Made by a program: the position numbers and the translations under genes | In this document: positions 44,319 through 53,885 of the stretch, one piece after another | How the letters are laid out: each line of letters opens with the position of its first letter | Numbering within the stretch: position 1 is the first letter of the stretch | NCBI GenBank assembly: GCA_049840475.1 | Contig: JASGKX010000001.1 | Span: 2,480,001 to 2,544,000, forward strand | Source of the DNA: JBGVSA01 sp049840475 | GTDB lineage: Bacteria > Pseudomonadota > Gammaproteobacteria > Burkholderiales > Rhodocyclaceae | Direction of reading: 5' to 3' | Length of the DNA stretch: 64,000 bases | Notes under the pieces: model-generated | Seen by the model: only the letters and a program-made list of their open reading frames with translations | Databases searched by the model: none | Told to the model about the DNA's origin: nothing

Positions 44319-45021
44319 GCTTGCTCTCCTTGGCCCCGCGTGCCCGTTCGCCGCGCGGCATGAATGTGATGGGGGTGCCCTCTGCGCCGGATTCGGCGTT
44401 GCGGTTGAAGGCCGGTTGCTCCTGCCACTCGCGGTCGATGTCTTCCTCGTCCGGTTCTGGTGCACGCGTCCAGTCGAGCCCCTTCTGCCGCCCCATATGC
44501 AACACGCACTCAAACACCGCTGCGTAGTCGGGCCGGCGCGCCATGACGGCCTCGCCCAGCGGTCGGATCAGGTGCGCGCAATCCGCGATGAAGTCGCGCG
44601 CAGTGGCATGGTTGACGCAGCCGCAGAATTCGAGCAGCGCCGGCAGGTAATCGGGTAATTCGCCTTCGCGTAGCAAGAATCCGGCAGTCTCGTACGTCTG
44701 CAGCAGATCGATCATCGCTGCGCCGCGATCGCGCGATTCTCCGTGCAGATGCTCGAACAGATGCAGCGAGGTGCGTCGGCCGCGATCGAAGAGTTCGACG
44801 TAGGCTTCCTGCAGGTCGATCAGATCGTTTTGCGTAAGGTGCCGCAGCAAGGGGGCCAGGCGCGACCTGTCGTCATCGCTCAGCGTGCGGCAGTCGTGCA
44901 GCACGTCGCCGATCTCGCTGGAGGCGGCTTGCAGATCGGCCTGCGGATAGCTGAGGAGTGCCGCCAGCGCGCGAAGGGGGAGGGCGTGGTCGGTGCCCGC
45001 GAAGTGGGTTTTAGTAGTCAA
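44311..45021 (-). CDS. narJ: nitrate reductase molybdenum cofactor assembly chaperone
   Basis: A 236-residue cytoplasmic chaperone of the TorD/NarJ fold, needed to insert the molybdenum cofactor into NarG. Signatures include LRALAALLSYPQADLQ, YVELFDRGRRTSLHLFEH and GELPDYLPALLEFCG. No ATG precedes the conserved N-terminus; the best start is TTG at 45021, 7 bases after GGAG, overlapping the end of narH by 11 bp. A rare TTG start coupled to narH would keep NarJ levels low. Confidence 0.92.
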   Translation of the reverse strand: MTTKTHFAGTDHALPLRALAALLSYPQADLQAASSEIGDVLHDCRTLSDDDRSRLAPLLRHLTQNDLIDLQEAYVELFDRGRRTSLHLFEHLHGESRDRGAAMIDLLQTYETAGFLLREGELPDYLPALLEFCGCVNHATARDFIADCAHLIRPLGEAVMARRPDYAAVFECVLHMGRQKGLDWTRAPEPDEEDIDREWQEQPAFNRNAESGAEGTPITFMPRGERARGAKESKHG

Positions 45022-46570
45022 CGGTCTTCTCCGGTGCCGAGCCTGCGATGGTCTTGAGCGGAAAGACCTTCTTCGTCCCCATCTTGCCGCCGAAGATGCT
45101 GGCGTTGGTGGTGCCGTCCGAACATCCATTGCCGAACGAAAAACCGCATTCGCCGCGCAACTGGTAGGCGTTTTCGGCGTACTCGCGGTGCGTGGTCGGA
45201 ATGACGAAGCGGTCCTCGTAGTTGGCGATCGCCAGGTATCGATGCATGTCCTCGACTTCAAGGACGCTCATGCCGACCTGTTCGAGCAGTGCGAGGTTGT
45301 CGCTGCGTTCGAGCTGGCGCTGACGGAAGAACGCGCGCATGGCGAGCATGCGTTCGAGTGCCGAAACCACCGGGGCTTCTTTGCCGGCCGTGAGCAGGTT
45401 GGCCAGGTAACGCACGGGAATGCGCAGGCTCGACACATCCGGAATGTCACCATTGGCGTTGATCTCGCCGGCATTCGCCCGCGACTGGATGGGCGACAGC
45501 GGCGGCACGTACCACACCATCGGCAGCGTGCGGTATTCCGGATGCAGCGGGAAGGCGATCTTCCATTCCACCGCCATCTTGTAGGCGGGGGAGACGCGCG
45601 CGGCGTCGAGCCAGTTCTGCGGCACCCCGTCGCGCAATGCCTGTTCAATCACGTTCGGGTCGTTCGGGTCGAGGAATATGCCCAACTGCGCTTCGTAGAG
45701 CGACTGCGGATCAGTGACGGCGGCCGCCTCTTCAATGCGGTCGGCGTCGTACAGCAGCACGCCCAGGTAGCGGATGCGGCCTACGCAGGTTTCGGAACAC
45801 ACCGTGGGCTGACCGGCCTCGATGCGCGGGTAGCAGAAGATGCACTTTTCGGCCTTGCCGGACGACCAGTTGTAATAGATCTTCTTGTACGGACAACCCG
45901 ACACGCACATGCGCCAGCCACGGCACTTGTCCTGGTCGATGAGCACGATGCCGTCTTCCTCGCGCTTGTAGATCGAACCCGAAGGGCAGGACGCTACGCA
46001 GGCCGGATTCAGGCAGTGCTCGCACAGGCGTGGCAGGTACATCATGAAAGTGTTTTCAAACTCGCCGTAGATCTCTTTCTGCACGGCTTCAAAGTTGTAG
46101 TCCTGGCTGCGCTTGGCGAATTCGCCGCCGAGGATTTCTTCCCAGTTCGGGCCCCATTCGATCTTCTGCATGCGCTCGCCGGTGATCACCGAAATCGGGC
46201 GCGCCACCGGCTGCGTGGTCATCTCCGGCGCGGTCTGCAGGTATTCGTAATCGAAGGTGAACGGTTCGTAGTAGTCGTCGATCTGCGGCAGGTTGGGGTT
46301 GCCGAACAGGTTGAACAGAATCTGCAGGCGACTGCCTTGCTTGAGCCGCAGCTTGCCGTTGGCGCGCACCTCCCAACCGCCGCGCCAGTGTTCCTGGTTC
46401 TCCCAGTCCTTGGGGTAGCCCACGCCGGGCTTGGTTTCGACATTGTTGAACCAGGCGTATTCCACACCGAGCCGGCTGGTCCAGACGTTCTTGCAGGTGA
46501 CTGAACAGGTATGGCAACCGATGCACTTGTCCAGGTTCAGCACCATGGCGATCTGTGCGCGGATCTTCAT
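45011..46570 (-). CDS. narH: respiratory nitrate reductase beta subunit (iron-sulfur protein)
   Basis: A 519-residue electron-transfer subunit on the cytoplasmic face. Cysteine groups for the clusters are CIGCHTCSVTCKNVW, CEHCLNPACVASCPSG, DKCRGWRMCVSGCPYKKIYY and CIFCYPRIEAGQPTVCSETC; the tryptophan in CRGWRMC is the usual mark of the 3Fe-4S site. The ATG overlaps the narG stop by 4 bp. Confidence 0.97.
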   Translation of the reverse strand: MKIRAQIAMVLNLDKCIGCHTCSVTCKNVWTSRLGVEYAWFNNVETKPGVGYPKDWENQEHWRGGWEVRANGKLRLKQGSRLQILFNLFGNPNLPQIDDYYEPFTFDYEYLQTAPEMTTQPVARPISVITGERMQKIEWGPNWEEILGGEFAKRSQDYNFEAVQKEIYGEFENTFMMYLPRLCEHCLNPACVASCPSGSIYKREEDGIVLIDQDKCRGWRMCVSGCPYKKIYYNWSSGKAEKCIFCYPRIEAGQPTVCSETCVGRIRYLGVLLYDADRIEEAAAVTDPQSLYEAQLGIFLDPNDPNVIEQALRDGVPQNWLDAARVSPAYKMAVEWKIAFPLHPEYRTLPMVWYVPPLSPIQSRANAGEINANGDIPDVSSLRIPVRYLANLLTAGKEAPVVSALERMLAMRAFFRQRQLERSDNLALLEQVGMSVLEVEDMHRYLAIANYEDRFVIPTTHREYAENAYQLRGECGFSFGNGCSDGTTNASIFGGKMGTKKVFPLKTIAGSAPEKTVDY

Positions 46571-49500
46571 GATTCGCTCCCGGTGGTTTGCGGCAGTGCG
46601 TCGAGGTGGTCTTGCGGCGAGTCCTTCCAGTTCACCTGATTCATCTTGCGCACGATGACGAATTCATCGCGGTTGGAGCCGACGGTCCCGTAGTAATTGA
46701 AGCCGTATGCCAACTGCGCGTAGCCGCCGATCATGTGGGTCGGCTTGAGCACGGCACGCGTGACCGAGTTGTGGATGCCGCCGCGATGCTGGGTGACCTC
46801 CGACACCGGCACATTCACGATCTTCTCCTGCGCGTGGTACATCATGCACATGCCCTCCTTTACGCGCTGACTGACCACGGCGCGTGCAGCAATCGCACCA
46901 TTGACGTTGAAGAGCTCAATCCAGTCGTTGTTGACGATCCCCACCTTCCTGGCGTCGACTTCCGATAGCCACACAATGGGTCCGCCGCGCGACAGCGTGA
47001 GCATGATCAGGTTGTCGGTGTAGGTGGAGTGGATGCCCCATTTCTGGTGTGGCGTGATGAAGTTGAGCGCGATCTCCGGGTTGCCGTTGGGCGTGCGGCC
47101 CACCAGCGGCGCCACGGTGCGCGTGTCGATGGGCGGGCGATAGCTCACCAGCCCTTCACCGTAGTCGAGCATCCAGCGGTGGTCCTGGTAGAACTGTTGC
47201 CGACCGGTGAGCGTGCGCCACGGAATCAGCTCATGCACGTTGGTGTAGCCCGCCGTGTAGCTGACGTGTTCGCTCTCGATGCCTGACCACGTGGGCGAGC
47301 TGATGATCTTGCGCGGCTGCGCCACGATGTCGCGGAAGCGAATCTTTTCGTCCTCGCGCACGTCGGCCAGATGCGCGTGCTGGCGGCCAGTGAACTGCTC
47401 CAGCGCCTGCCATGCCTTGACCGCCACTTCGCCATTGGTTTCGGGCGCCAGTTGCATGATGGTTTCTGCCGCGTCGATGTCGGTATCGATGCGCGGTAGC
47501 CCCTTGGTAGGGCCATCTTCGGTCACAACGCGGTTGAGGCGGCCCAGCGCGTCGACCTCATGTTCGGTGTTCCAGGTGATGCCCTTGCCGCCATTGCCGA
47601 GCTTCTTCATCAGCGGCCCCAAGGCGGTAAAGCGCTTGTACACGTTGGGGTAGTCGCGTTCGACCACCACTATGTTGGGCGCCGTCTTGCCGGGGATGAG
47701 ATCGCATTCGCCGTGTCGCCAATCCTGCACCTCGAAAGGCTGCGAGAGTTCGGCGGGAGAGTCGTGCATGAGCGGCACCAGCACCACGTCTTTTTCCACG
47801 CCGAGGTGGCCGGGCACAAGCTCAGAGAACTTCTTGGCGAAGCCTTTGTAGATATCCCAATCGCTGCGGCTCTGCCAGATCGGGTCCACCGCTGCCGAGA
47901 GCGGGTGGATGAACGGGTGCATGTCGCTGGTGTTGAGATCGTTCTTCTCGTACCACGTGGCCGTGGGCAGCACGATGTCTGAATACAGACAGGTCGTGCT
48001 CATGCGGAAGTCGAGCGTGGTGATGAGATCGAGCTTCCCTTCTGGCGCGGTGTCGTGCCAGACGACCTCCTCGGGCTTCACGCCGCCGGTCTCGCCGATG
48101 TCGCCTTGCTGGATGCCATGCTGCGCGCCGACGAAATGCTTGAGGAAGTACTCATGCCCCTTGCCCGACGAGCCGAACAGGTTCGAGCGCCACACGAACA
48201 GGTTGCGCGGAAAATTCTCCGGCGAGTCCGGGTCTTCGCAGGCCATGCGCGTGGTGCCGGCTTTCAACTGCTGCACCAGCCAGTCCTTTGGCTCGATACC
48301 GGCGACGGTCGCCTTTGCGGCAATCGACAGCGGGTTGATGTTGATCTGCGGAGAGGAGGGCAGCCAGCCCATGCGTTCAGCGCGCACGTTGCAGTCGATC
48401 AGCGTCTTGCCGTGGCGTGAAGCATCGGCCAGCGGCGAGAGGATTTCCGACGGCACGAGTGACTCGTAACGCCATTGATCGGTGTGGGCGTAGAAGTACG
48501 ACGTGCTGTTCATGTGGCGCGGCGGGCGCGCCCAGTCGAGTGCGAATGCCAGTGCTGTCCAGCCTGTCTGCGGGCGCAGCTTTTCTTGCCCCACGTAATG
48601 CGCCCAACCACCACCGCTCTTGCCGATGCAGCCGCACAGCATCAGCATGTTGATGGCCGCGCGGTAGTTCATGTCCTGGTGGAACCAGTGGTTCATGGCC
48701 GCGCCGATGATGACCATGCTGCGGCCTTCGGTTTTCTCTGCGCTCAGCGCGAACTGACGGGCGACCTCGATCACCTTGTCAGGCGGCACGCCGGTGATAG
48801 ATTCCTGCCACTTCGGGGTGTAGGCGATATCGTCGTCATAGCTCTTGGCCGCCTGTCCGCCGAGCCCACGGTCGATGCCGTAGTTGGCGCACATCAGGTC
48901 GAACACGGTCGTGACCAGCGTGTCGCCCATGCGTTTGACCGGCACGCTGCGTATCAACAGTTCGCCGCCCTGATCGTTGTGCGCAAAGTGTTCGTGCGCC
49001 TGCGCGCCGAAATACGGAAAGGCCACGGCCGCGACATCGTCGCGATGATTGGCGAGCGTGAGCGCGAGCCGTACGTCCGCACCCGTGCCATCTTTTTCTT
49101 CGAGGTTCCACTTGCCCAGGTCACCTTCGACCTTCTGGCCCCAGCGATAGCCGATGGCGCCTTGCGGGGCGACGAACTGCCCCGTGCGCTCGTCGAGCGC
49201 CACGGTTTTCCACTCGGGGTTGTTGGCTTGACCGAGCCTGTCCGCGAAGTCGGACGCGCGCACAAATCGGTCGGCAGCCCAATGTTCGCCGCGTTTTTCC
49301 AGGCGGACGAGCATCGGCAGGTCGGTCAGGCGGCGGCAGTAATCGTCAAAGTAGGGGACCGTGCGCTTGACGTGGAATTCGTTCAGGATCACGTGCCCCA
49401 TCGCCATGCCGAGCGCGGCATCGGTGCCTTGCTTGGGGTGCAGCCAGATGTCGGAGAGCTTGGCGACCTCGGAGTAGTCCGGCGTGACGGCGACGATCTT

Positions 49501-50325
49501 GGTGCCGTTGTAGCGCGCCTCGACAAAGAAGTGAGCGTCGGGCGTGCGCGTCTGCGGCACGTTCGAGCCCCACGCGATGATGAAGGCCGAGTTGTACCAA
49601 TCGGCCGATTCGGGCACGTCGGTCTGTTCGCCCCAGGTCTGCGGGCTCGAAGGCGGCAGGTCGCAGTACCAGTCATAGAACGACATCAGCGTGCCACCGA
49701 TGAGGCTCAGGTAACGGCCGCCAGCGGCGTAGCTGACCATGCTCATCGCCGGAATCGGCGAGAAACCCACCACCCGGTCCGGGCCGTACTTCTTGATGGT
49801 GTAGATGTTGGCGGCGGCGACGATCTCGTTGGCTTCGTCCCACGTGCTGCGGATGAAGCCGCCGCGACCACGGATTTCTTTGTAGCGCTTGGCCTTGACC
49901 GGGTCTTCGACGATCGACTTCCACGCCTCGACCGGCGCCATCGTCTTGCGCGCCTCGCGCCACAGCCGCACCAGTCGCCCCCGGATCATCGGGTACTTGA
50001 TGCGGTTGGCGCTGTACAGGTACCAGCTATACGAAGCGCCGCGCGAACAACCACGCGGTTCGTGGTTGGGCATGTCGGGCCGCGTGCGCGGATAGTCGGT
50101 CTGCTGGGTCTCCCACGTGACGATGCCGCCCTTCACGTAGATCTTCCACGAGCACGAGCCGGTGCAATTTACGCCGTGCGTGGAGCGCACGATCTTGTCG
50201 TGCTGCCAGCGCAGGCGATAGGCGTCTTCCCAGGTGCGGTCCTCTGCGCGGGTTTCACCGTGGCCGTCGGAGTAGGGCTCGCGGGTGCGCGAGAAATATG
50301 TCAGGCGATCGAGAAAATGGCTCAT
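46567..50325 (-). CDS. narG: respiratory nitrate reductase alpha subunit (molybdenum catalytic)
   Basis: A 1252-residue Mo-bis-MGD enzyme that reduces nitrate to nitrite in the cytoplasm. The start at 50325 (MSHFLDRLTYFSRTREPYSD) is the conserved N-terminus. HGVNCTGSCSWKIYVKGGI and EPRGCSRGASYSWYLY carry the histidine and cysteines of the FS0 cluster, and YDWYCDLPPSSPQTWGEQTD holds the aspartate ligand of molybdenum. There is no twin-arginine signal, as expected for Nar. It is preceded by narK with a 57-bp gap. Confidence 0.98.
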   Translation of the reverse strand: MSHFLDRLTYFSRTREPYSDGHGETRAEDRTWEDAYRLRWQHDKIVRSTHGVNCTGSCSWKIYVKGGIVTWETQQTDYPRTRPDMPNHEPRGCSRGASYSWYLYSANRIKYPMIRGRLVRLWREARKTMAPVEAWKSIVEDPVKAKRYKEIRGRGGFIRSTWDEANEIVAAANIYTIKKYGPDRVVGFSPIPAMSMVSYAAGGRYLSLIGGTLMSFYDWYCDLPPSSPQTWGEQTDVPESADWYNSAFIIAWGSNVPQTRTPDAHFFVEARYNGTKIVAVTPDYSEVAKLSDIWLHPKQGTDAALGMAMGHVILNEFHVKRTVPYFDDYCRRLTDLPMLVRLEKRGEHWAADRFVRASDFADRLGQANNPEWKTVALDERTGQFVAPQGAIGYRWGQKVEGDLGKWNLEEKDGTGADVRLALTLANHRDDVAAVAFPYFGAQAHEHFAHNDQGGELLIRSVPVKRMGDTLVTTVFDLMCANYGIDRGLGGQAAKSYDDDIAYTPKWQESITGVPPDKVIEVARQFALSAEKTEGRSMVIIGAAMNHWFHQDMNYRAAINMLMLCGCIGKSGGGWAHYVGQEKLRPQTGWTALAFALDWARPPRHMNSTSYFYAHTDQWRYESLVPSEILSPLADASRHGKTLIDCNVRAERMGWLPSSPQININPLSIAAKATVAGIEPKDWLVQQLKAGTTRMACEDPDSPENFPRNLFVWRSNLFGSSGKGHEYFLKHFVGAQHGIQQGDIGETGGVKPEEVVWHDTAPEGKLDLITTLDFRMSTTCLYSDIVLPTATWYEKNDLNTSDMHPFIHPLSAAVDPIWQSRSDWDIYKGFAKKFSELVPGHLGVEKDVVLVPLMHDSPAELSQPFEVQDWRHGECDLIPGKTAPNIVVVERDYPNVYKRFTALGPLMKKLGNGGKGITWNTEHEVDALGRLNRVVTEDGPTKGLPRIDTDIDAAETIMQLAPETNGEVAVKAWQALEQFTGRQHAHLADVREDEKIRFRDIVAQPRKIISSPTWSGIESEHVSYTAGYTNVHELIPWRTLTGRQQFYQDHRWMLDYGEGLVSYRPPIDTRTVAPLVGRTPNGNPEIALNFITPHQKWGIHSTYTDNLIMLTLSRGGPIVWLSEVDARKVGIVNNDWIELFNVNGAIAARAVVSQRVKEGMCMMYHAQEKIVNVPVSEVTQHRGGIHNSVTRAVLKPTHMIGGYAQLAYGFNYYGTVGSNRDEFVIVRKMNQVNWKDSPQDHLDALPQTTGSES

Positions 50326-50382
50326 TGCAACCCCTCTGCAATTGGCTGATGGCGGCGCCGTGGTAGCGCCGGACATACGCGA

Positions 50383-51786
50383 TCAACAGGGCATCGGTGC
50401 GCTGCGTCGCGCGTAGCGCCACCACGTGAGCAATACGCAAGTGACATAGAAGGCCACGAACAGATACAGCGCGGTTTCGGCCGATCCGGTGGTCTGCATG
50501 GAATAACCAAAGCTCTGCGGGATGAAGTACCCGCCGTACGCGCCGATGGCGCTGATAAAGCCGCCGGCGGCAGAGGATTCGAGCGCGCCGTCGAGTTCTG
50601 CCTGCTTGAGCGCGGCCTCTCCCTTGCCCTGAGCCTCCAGGCGCGCAAGCTTGGGGAAGATCACCGGGATCATCTTGTACGTCGACCCGTTGCCGATGCC
50701 CGATAGCAGGAACAGCAACTGGAACATCAGGAAGAAGCCCCAGAAGCTCCCGCCGACCGGGCTCCCGTCCGGGCCGGTGTGCGGCAGAAAGTGCAATACG
50801 CCGAGAATGGCGAGCGCCATCAGCACGAATACCCACAGCGTCACCCGCGCGCCGCCATGCAGTTTGTCCGAGATGGTGCCGCCCACCGGGCGGATCACGG
50901 CGCCGATGAGCGGCCCGATGAATGCCAGGTGCGTGACGTCTACGCCGGGGAACTGCGTTTTCGACAGCAGCGCGAAGCCGGCCGAAAAGCCGATGAAGCT
51001 GCCGAAGGTGCCCAGGTACAGCCAGCACATGAGCCAGTTGTCGAGCCGCTTGAAGATGACCATCTGGTCTGCCACCGAAGCCTTGGCGCTGGCCAGATCG
51101 TTCATGCCGAACCACGCCGCGATGGTGGCCGCAATGATGAACGGCACCCAGATGAAGCCAGCGTTCTGCAGCCACATCTGATGCGTGACGCCGTCCTGCA
51201 CGTATGTCTGCGGTGCGCCGCCCAAGGTGCCGAAGATGCCGACGGTGATCACGAACGGCACGAGGAACTGCATGACCGATACGCCGAGATTGCCTAAGCC
51301 GGCGTTCATGCCGTTCGCCCAGCCCTTGCGGTGCTTGGGGAAGAACCACGCGATGTTGGCCATCGAGCTGGAAAAATTGCCGCCGCCAAAACCGCATAGC
51401 AACGCAATGATCAGCATGACGGGGAAGGGCGTGGTCGGGTCCTGCAGCGCAAAGCCGAGCCAGATCGACGGAACGAGCAGGCTGGCCGTGGACAGCGTGG
51501 TCCATTTGCGGCCGCCGATCAGCGAGGGCATGAAACTATAGAAAATGCGAAGCGTCGCACCGGAGAGGTTCGGCAACGCCGTCAGCATGAAGAGCTGGTT
51601 CTTGGTGTACTCAAAGCCGACCTGCGGCATCTTGAGCACCACCACGCTCCACACCACCCACGTGGAGAAAGCCAGCAGCAGGCAGGGAATCGAAATCCAC
51701 AGATTGCGGTTGGCGATGCGGCTGCCCTCGCGCTCCCAGAAGTCACTGTCATTGGGGTTCCAGCTGGTGATCCAGTTGCCCGCCAC
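50383..51786 (-). CDS. narK: nitrate/nitrite transporter
   Basis: A 467-residue MFS protein of the nitrate-nitrite porter family with 12 helices. The nitrate signature is GFGGGNFSSSMANIAWFFPK followed by RKGWANGMNAGLGNLG, and a second one is SFIGFSAGFALLSK. It exchanges external nitrate for nitrite or imports nitrate with protons. It is the first gene of narKGHJI; start at 51786 (MAGNWITSWNP) follows AGGAGGC. Confidence 0.95.
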   Translation of the reverse strand: MAGNWITSWNPNDSDFWEREGSRIANRNLWISIPCLLLAFSTWVVWSVVVLKMPQVGFEYTKNQLFMLTALPNLSGATLRIFYSFMPSLIGGRKWTTLSTASLLVPSIWLGFALQDPTTPFPVMLIIALLCGFGGGNFSSSMANIAWFFPKHRKGWANGMNAGLGNLGVSVMQFLVPFVITVGIFGTLGGAPQTYVQDGVTHQMWLQNAGFIWVPFIIAATIAAWFGMNDLASAKASVADQMVIFKRLDNWLMCWLYLGTFGSFIGFSAGFALLSKTQFPGVDVTHLAFIGPLIGAVIRPVGGTISDKLHGGARVTLWVFVLMALAILGVLHFLPHTGPDGSPVGGSFWGFFLMFQLLFLLSGIGNGSTYKMIPVIFPKLARLEAQGKGEAALKQAELDGALESSAAGGFISAIGAYGGYFIPQSFGYSMQTTGSAETALYLFVAFYVTCVLLTWWRYARRSAPMPC

Positions 51787-52575
51787 GTGAAGCCTCCTGT
51801 CGGTGCCGTACGCTACGTTCAGCGCTCAATGCACAAATGCCCGCGAGTTGCGTCTCCTCTGAATACAGGCGCCGCCACCCGGAACGGCCCCGTCGCACGC
51901 GTGAGAATTTGTGAAATGAACTCTAGTCAGGATAGACGCTGGATATGACAGTACAAGCCAGAGAGTGCCGGAAATATGCCAGATGGTTGTCGTCCCGCGA
52001 ACGTACTGGAAGCCGTGCAGATTGCTGCTATGCAGTATTACGGGCCCGTTTCCGACAGATGTCGTGGCGGGGCGATGGCGGCGTGGAGAAAAGCCAGCGC
52101 CCGTAGTACCATAGCCGCCTTGATCGAAGTCAAGCAGCTAGCGAAGTCCGGCCGCGTCCGGTCGCGTCAGCCAGAGAGCGGCCATGCCTGCCCTCTGTTC
52201 ATATCCGGCCTCGGTGCAGCGCACCGTTGCGCGTCCATATGCTGTTCCACCAGCGTCGGGTGCTGGCGGAAGCGAAACAGATCGGCTTCAACGGCGTGGC
52301 GACTGAATGTCGCCATTTTTTCGCTCGACACGCGATCGTCAACAAGGTGCGGCGCAGCAGTCAGCGACTTGTCGATCAAAATTCAAACGCTCGTTTGGAC
52401 GAGCGGGTGCAGCCGAAAGCCCTGCTGGCGCGGCAGGGTTAAACGGTAGGCGGAATCGTTGCCAAGATAAGGCATACTGTCTGGCTTTGGTGCGCGACTT
52501 TAGCGCACGCGGCGACAGGGCCGACCCCCGGTCCGTTGTCGTGAAACGGAAACAAAACGAGAGGCTAATAGCGAG
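51787..52575 (-). promoter_or_regulatory. divergent region between narK and the nitronate-monooxygenase-like gene
   Basis: No convincing gene is present in 789 bases; frames up to 157 codons exist but are Cys/Arg-rich and lack family features. On the minus strand TTGTAC (51951-51956) and TATCCT (51929-51934) are 16 bp apart and could be the narK promoter. No canonical FNR box (TTGAT-N4-ATCAA) or clear NarL heptamer pair was recognised, although oxygen and nitrate control is expected. Confidence 0.4.
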
Positions 52576-53829
52576 ATGAAATGTCTTGATGACTTCCGAT
52601 TGCAGTTCGGCACGCGCAAGTTGGTGCCGATTGTCATCGGTGGCATGGGTGTCGATATTTCCACGGCGGAGCTGGCGCTGGTCGCCGCACGCCTGGGCGG
52701 CATCGGCCACATCTCCGACGCTATGGTGCCGACCGTGACCGACCGTCGCCACAAGACCCGTTTTGTCTCCGAGAAGACCAAGCTCTACAAGTACAACGTC
52801 AACAACCTCGACAAGTCCGACGTCAAGTTCGACCTCGGCCAGCTCGCGGAGGCTACGCGCCTGCACGTGGGCAAGACCATGGAAGCCAAGCGGGGCGAAG
52901 GCATGATCTTCGTGAACTGCATGGAAAAGCTCACCATGGGTGGCCCCAAGGAAACCCTCAGCGTGCGTCTGAACGCCGCGCTCGACGCGGGCATCGACGG
53001 CATTACCTTGTCGGCCGGCCTGCACTTGGGCTCGTTCCACCTGATCGCAGGGCACCCGCGTTTCCGTGACGCCAAGCTCGGCATCATCGTCTCGTCGGCG
53101 CGCGCGCTGCAGCTCTTCCTGCGCAAGAACGCCAAGCTCGACCGTCTGCCTGACTATGTGATCGTCGAAGGTCCGCTGGCTGGTGGTCACCTTGGCTTTG
53201 GCCCCGACGACTGGCAGAAGTACGACCTCGCCACGCTGGTCGGCGAAGTCTGCCAGTTCATGCGCGACAACCATCTGGATATTCCTGTCATCGCGGCAGG
53301 CGGCGTGTTCACCGGCGGCGACGCGGTGCACATGATGGAGCAGGGCGCAGCGGGTGTTCAGGTGGCTACGCGCTTTACCGTCACCAACGAATGCGGCCTG
53401 CCCGACAAGATCAAGCAAGAGTATTTCCGCGCGCAGGAAGCCGACATCGAGGTGAACACCATTTCGCCGACCGGCTACCCGATGCGCATGCTCAAGGGCA
53501 GCCCGGCGATCGGCGCCGGCATCCGCCCCAACTGCGAAGCGTATGGCTATCTGCTGGACGGCGAAGGCAATTGCGCCTACATCGAGGCTTACAACGACGC
53601 CATCACCAAGGCGACCAATCCCAAGGTCATCTCGGTCATGAGCAAGACCTGCCTGTGCACGCACATGCGCAACTTCGACTGCTGGACTTGCGGGCACTAC
53701 ACCTACCGCCTGAAAGACACCACCCGCCAGCAGGCCGACGGCAGCTACCAACTGCTGACGGCCGAGCACGTCTTCCGCGACTACCAGTTCAGCACGGGCA
53801 ACACCATCGCGTTGCCTGACGCGATCTAA
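52576..53829 (+). CDS. nitronate monooxygenase-like FMN enzyme with C-terminal cysteine motif
   Basis: A 417-residue TIM-barrel flavoprotein of the nitronate monooxygenase/FabK-like family. VPIVIGGMGVDISTAELALV, GPLAGGHLGFGPDDW, IPVIAAGGVFTGGDAVHMM and GVQVATRFTVTNE are the FMN-binding and active-site segments. A C-terminal extension has CLCTHMRNFDCWTCGHYTYR, four cysteines and two histidines that could bind a metal or Fe-S cluster and are not part of the usual nitronate monooxygenase. It is divergent from narK. True substrate unknown. Confidence 0.85.
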   Translation: MKCLDDFRLQFGTRKLVPIVIGGMGVDISTAELALVAARLGGIGHISDAMVPTVTDRRHKTRFVSEKTKLYKYNVNNLDKSDVKFDLGQLAEATRLHVGKTMEAKRGEGMIFVNCMEKLTMGGPKETLSVRLNAALDAGIDGITLSAGLHLGSFHLIAGHPRFRDAKLGIIVSSARALQLFLRKNAKLDRLPDYVIVEGPLAGGHLGFGPDDWQKYDLATLVGEVCQFMRDNHLDIPVIAAGGVFTGGDAVHMMEQGAAGVQVATRFTVTNECGLPDKIKQEYFRAQEADIEVNTISPTGYPMRMLKGSPAIGAGIRPNCEAYGYLLDGEGNCAYIEAYNDAITKATNPKVISVMSKTCLCTHMRNFDCWTCGHYTYRLKDTTRQQADGSYQLLTAEHVFRDYQFSTGNTIALPDAI

Positions 53830-53839
53830 ACGTCATCGG

Positions 53840-53863
53840 CCTGCGCGATGATCGTCGCGCAGG
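53840..53863. terminator. hairpin between convergent genes
   Basis: CCTGCGCGA (53840-53848) pairs with TCGCGCAGG (53855-53863) around a 6-base loop, 11 bp after the upstream stop. There is no T-run, so termination strength is uncertain. Confidence 0.4.
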
Positions 53864-53885
53864 TCCGCCAGTCCGGCGTCATTCT

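Noticed and set aside
48475..50349. A 624-codon plus-strand frame over narG
   Set aside because: Antisense shadow of narG with no recognisable domain.
51800..51850. Possible FNR box in the narK leader
   Set aside because: The nearest sequence, TTGTGCATTGAG, matches the consensus too poorly.
51976..52449. A 157-codon frame between narK and the flavoenzyme gene
   Set aside because: Cys/Ser/Arg-rich translation with no ribosome site or family likeness; treated as non-coding.
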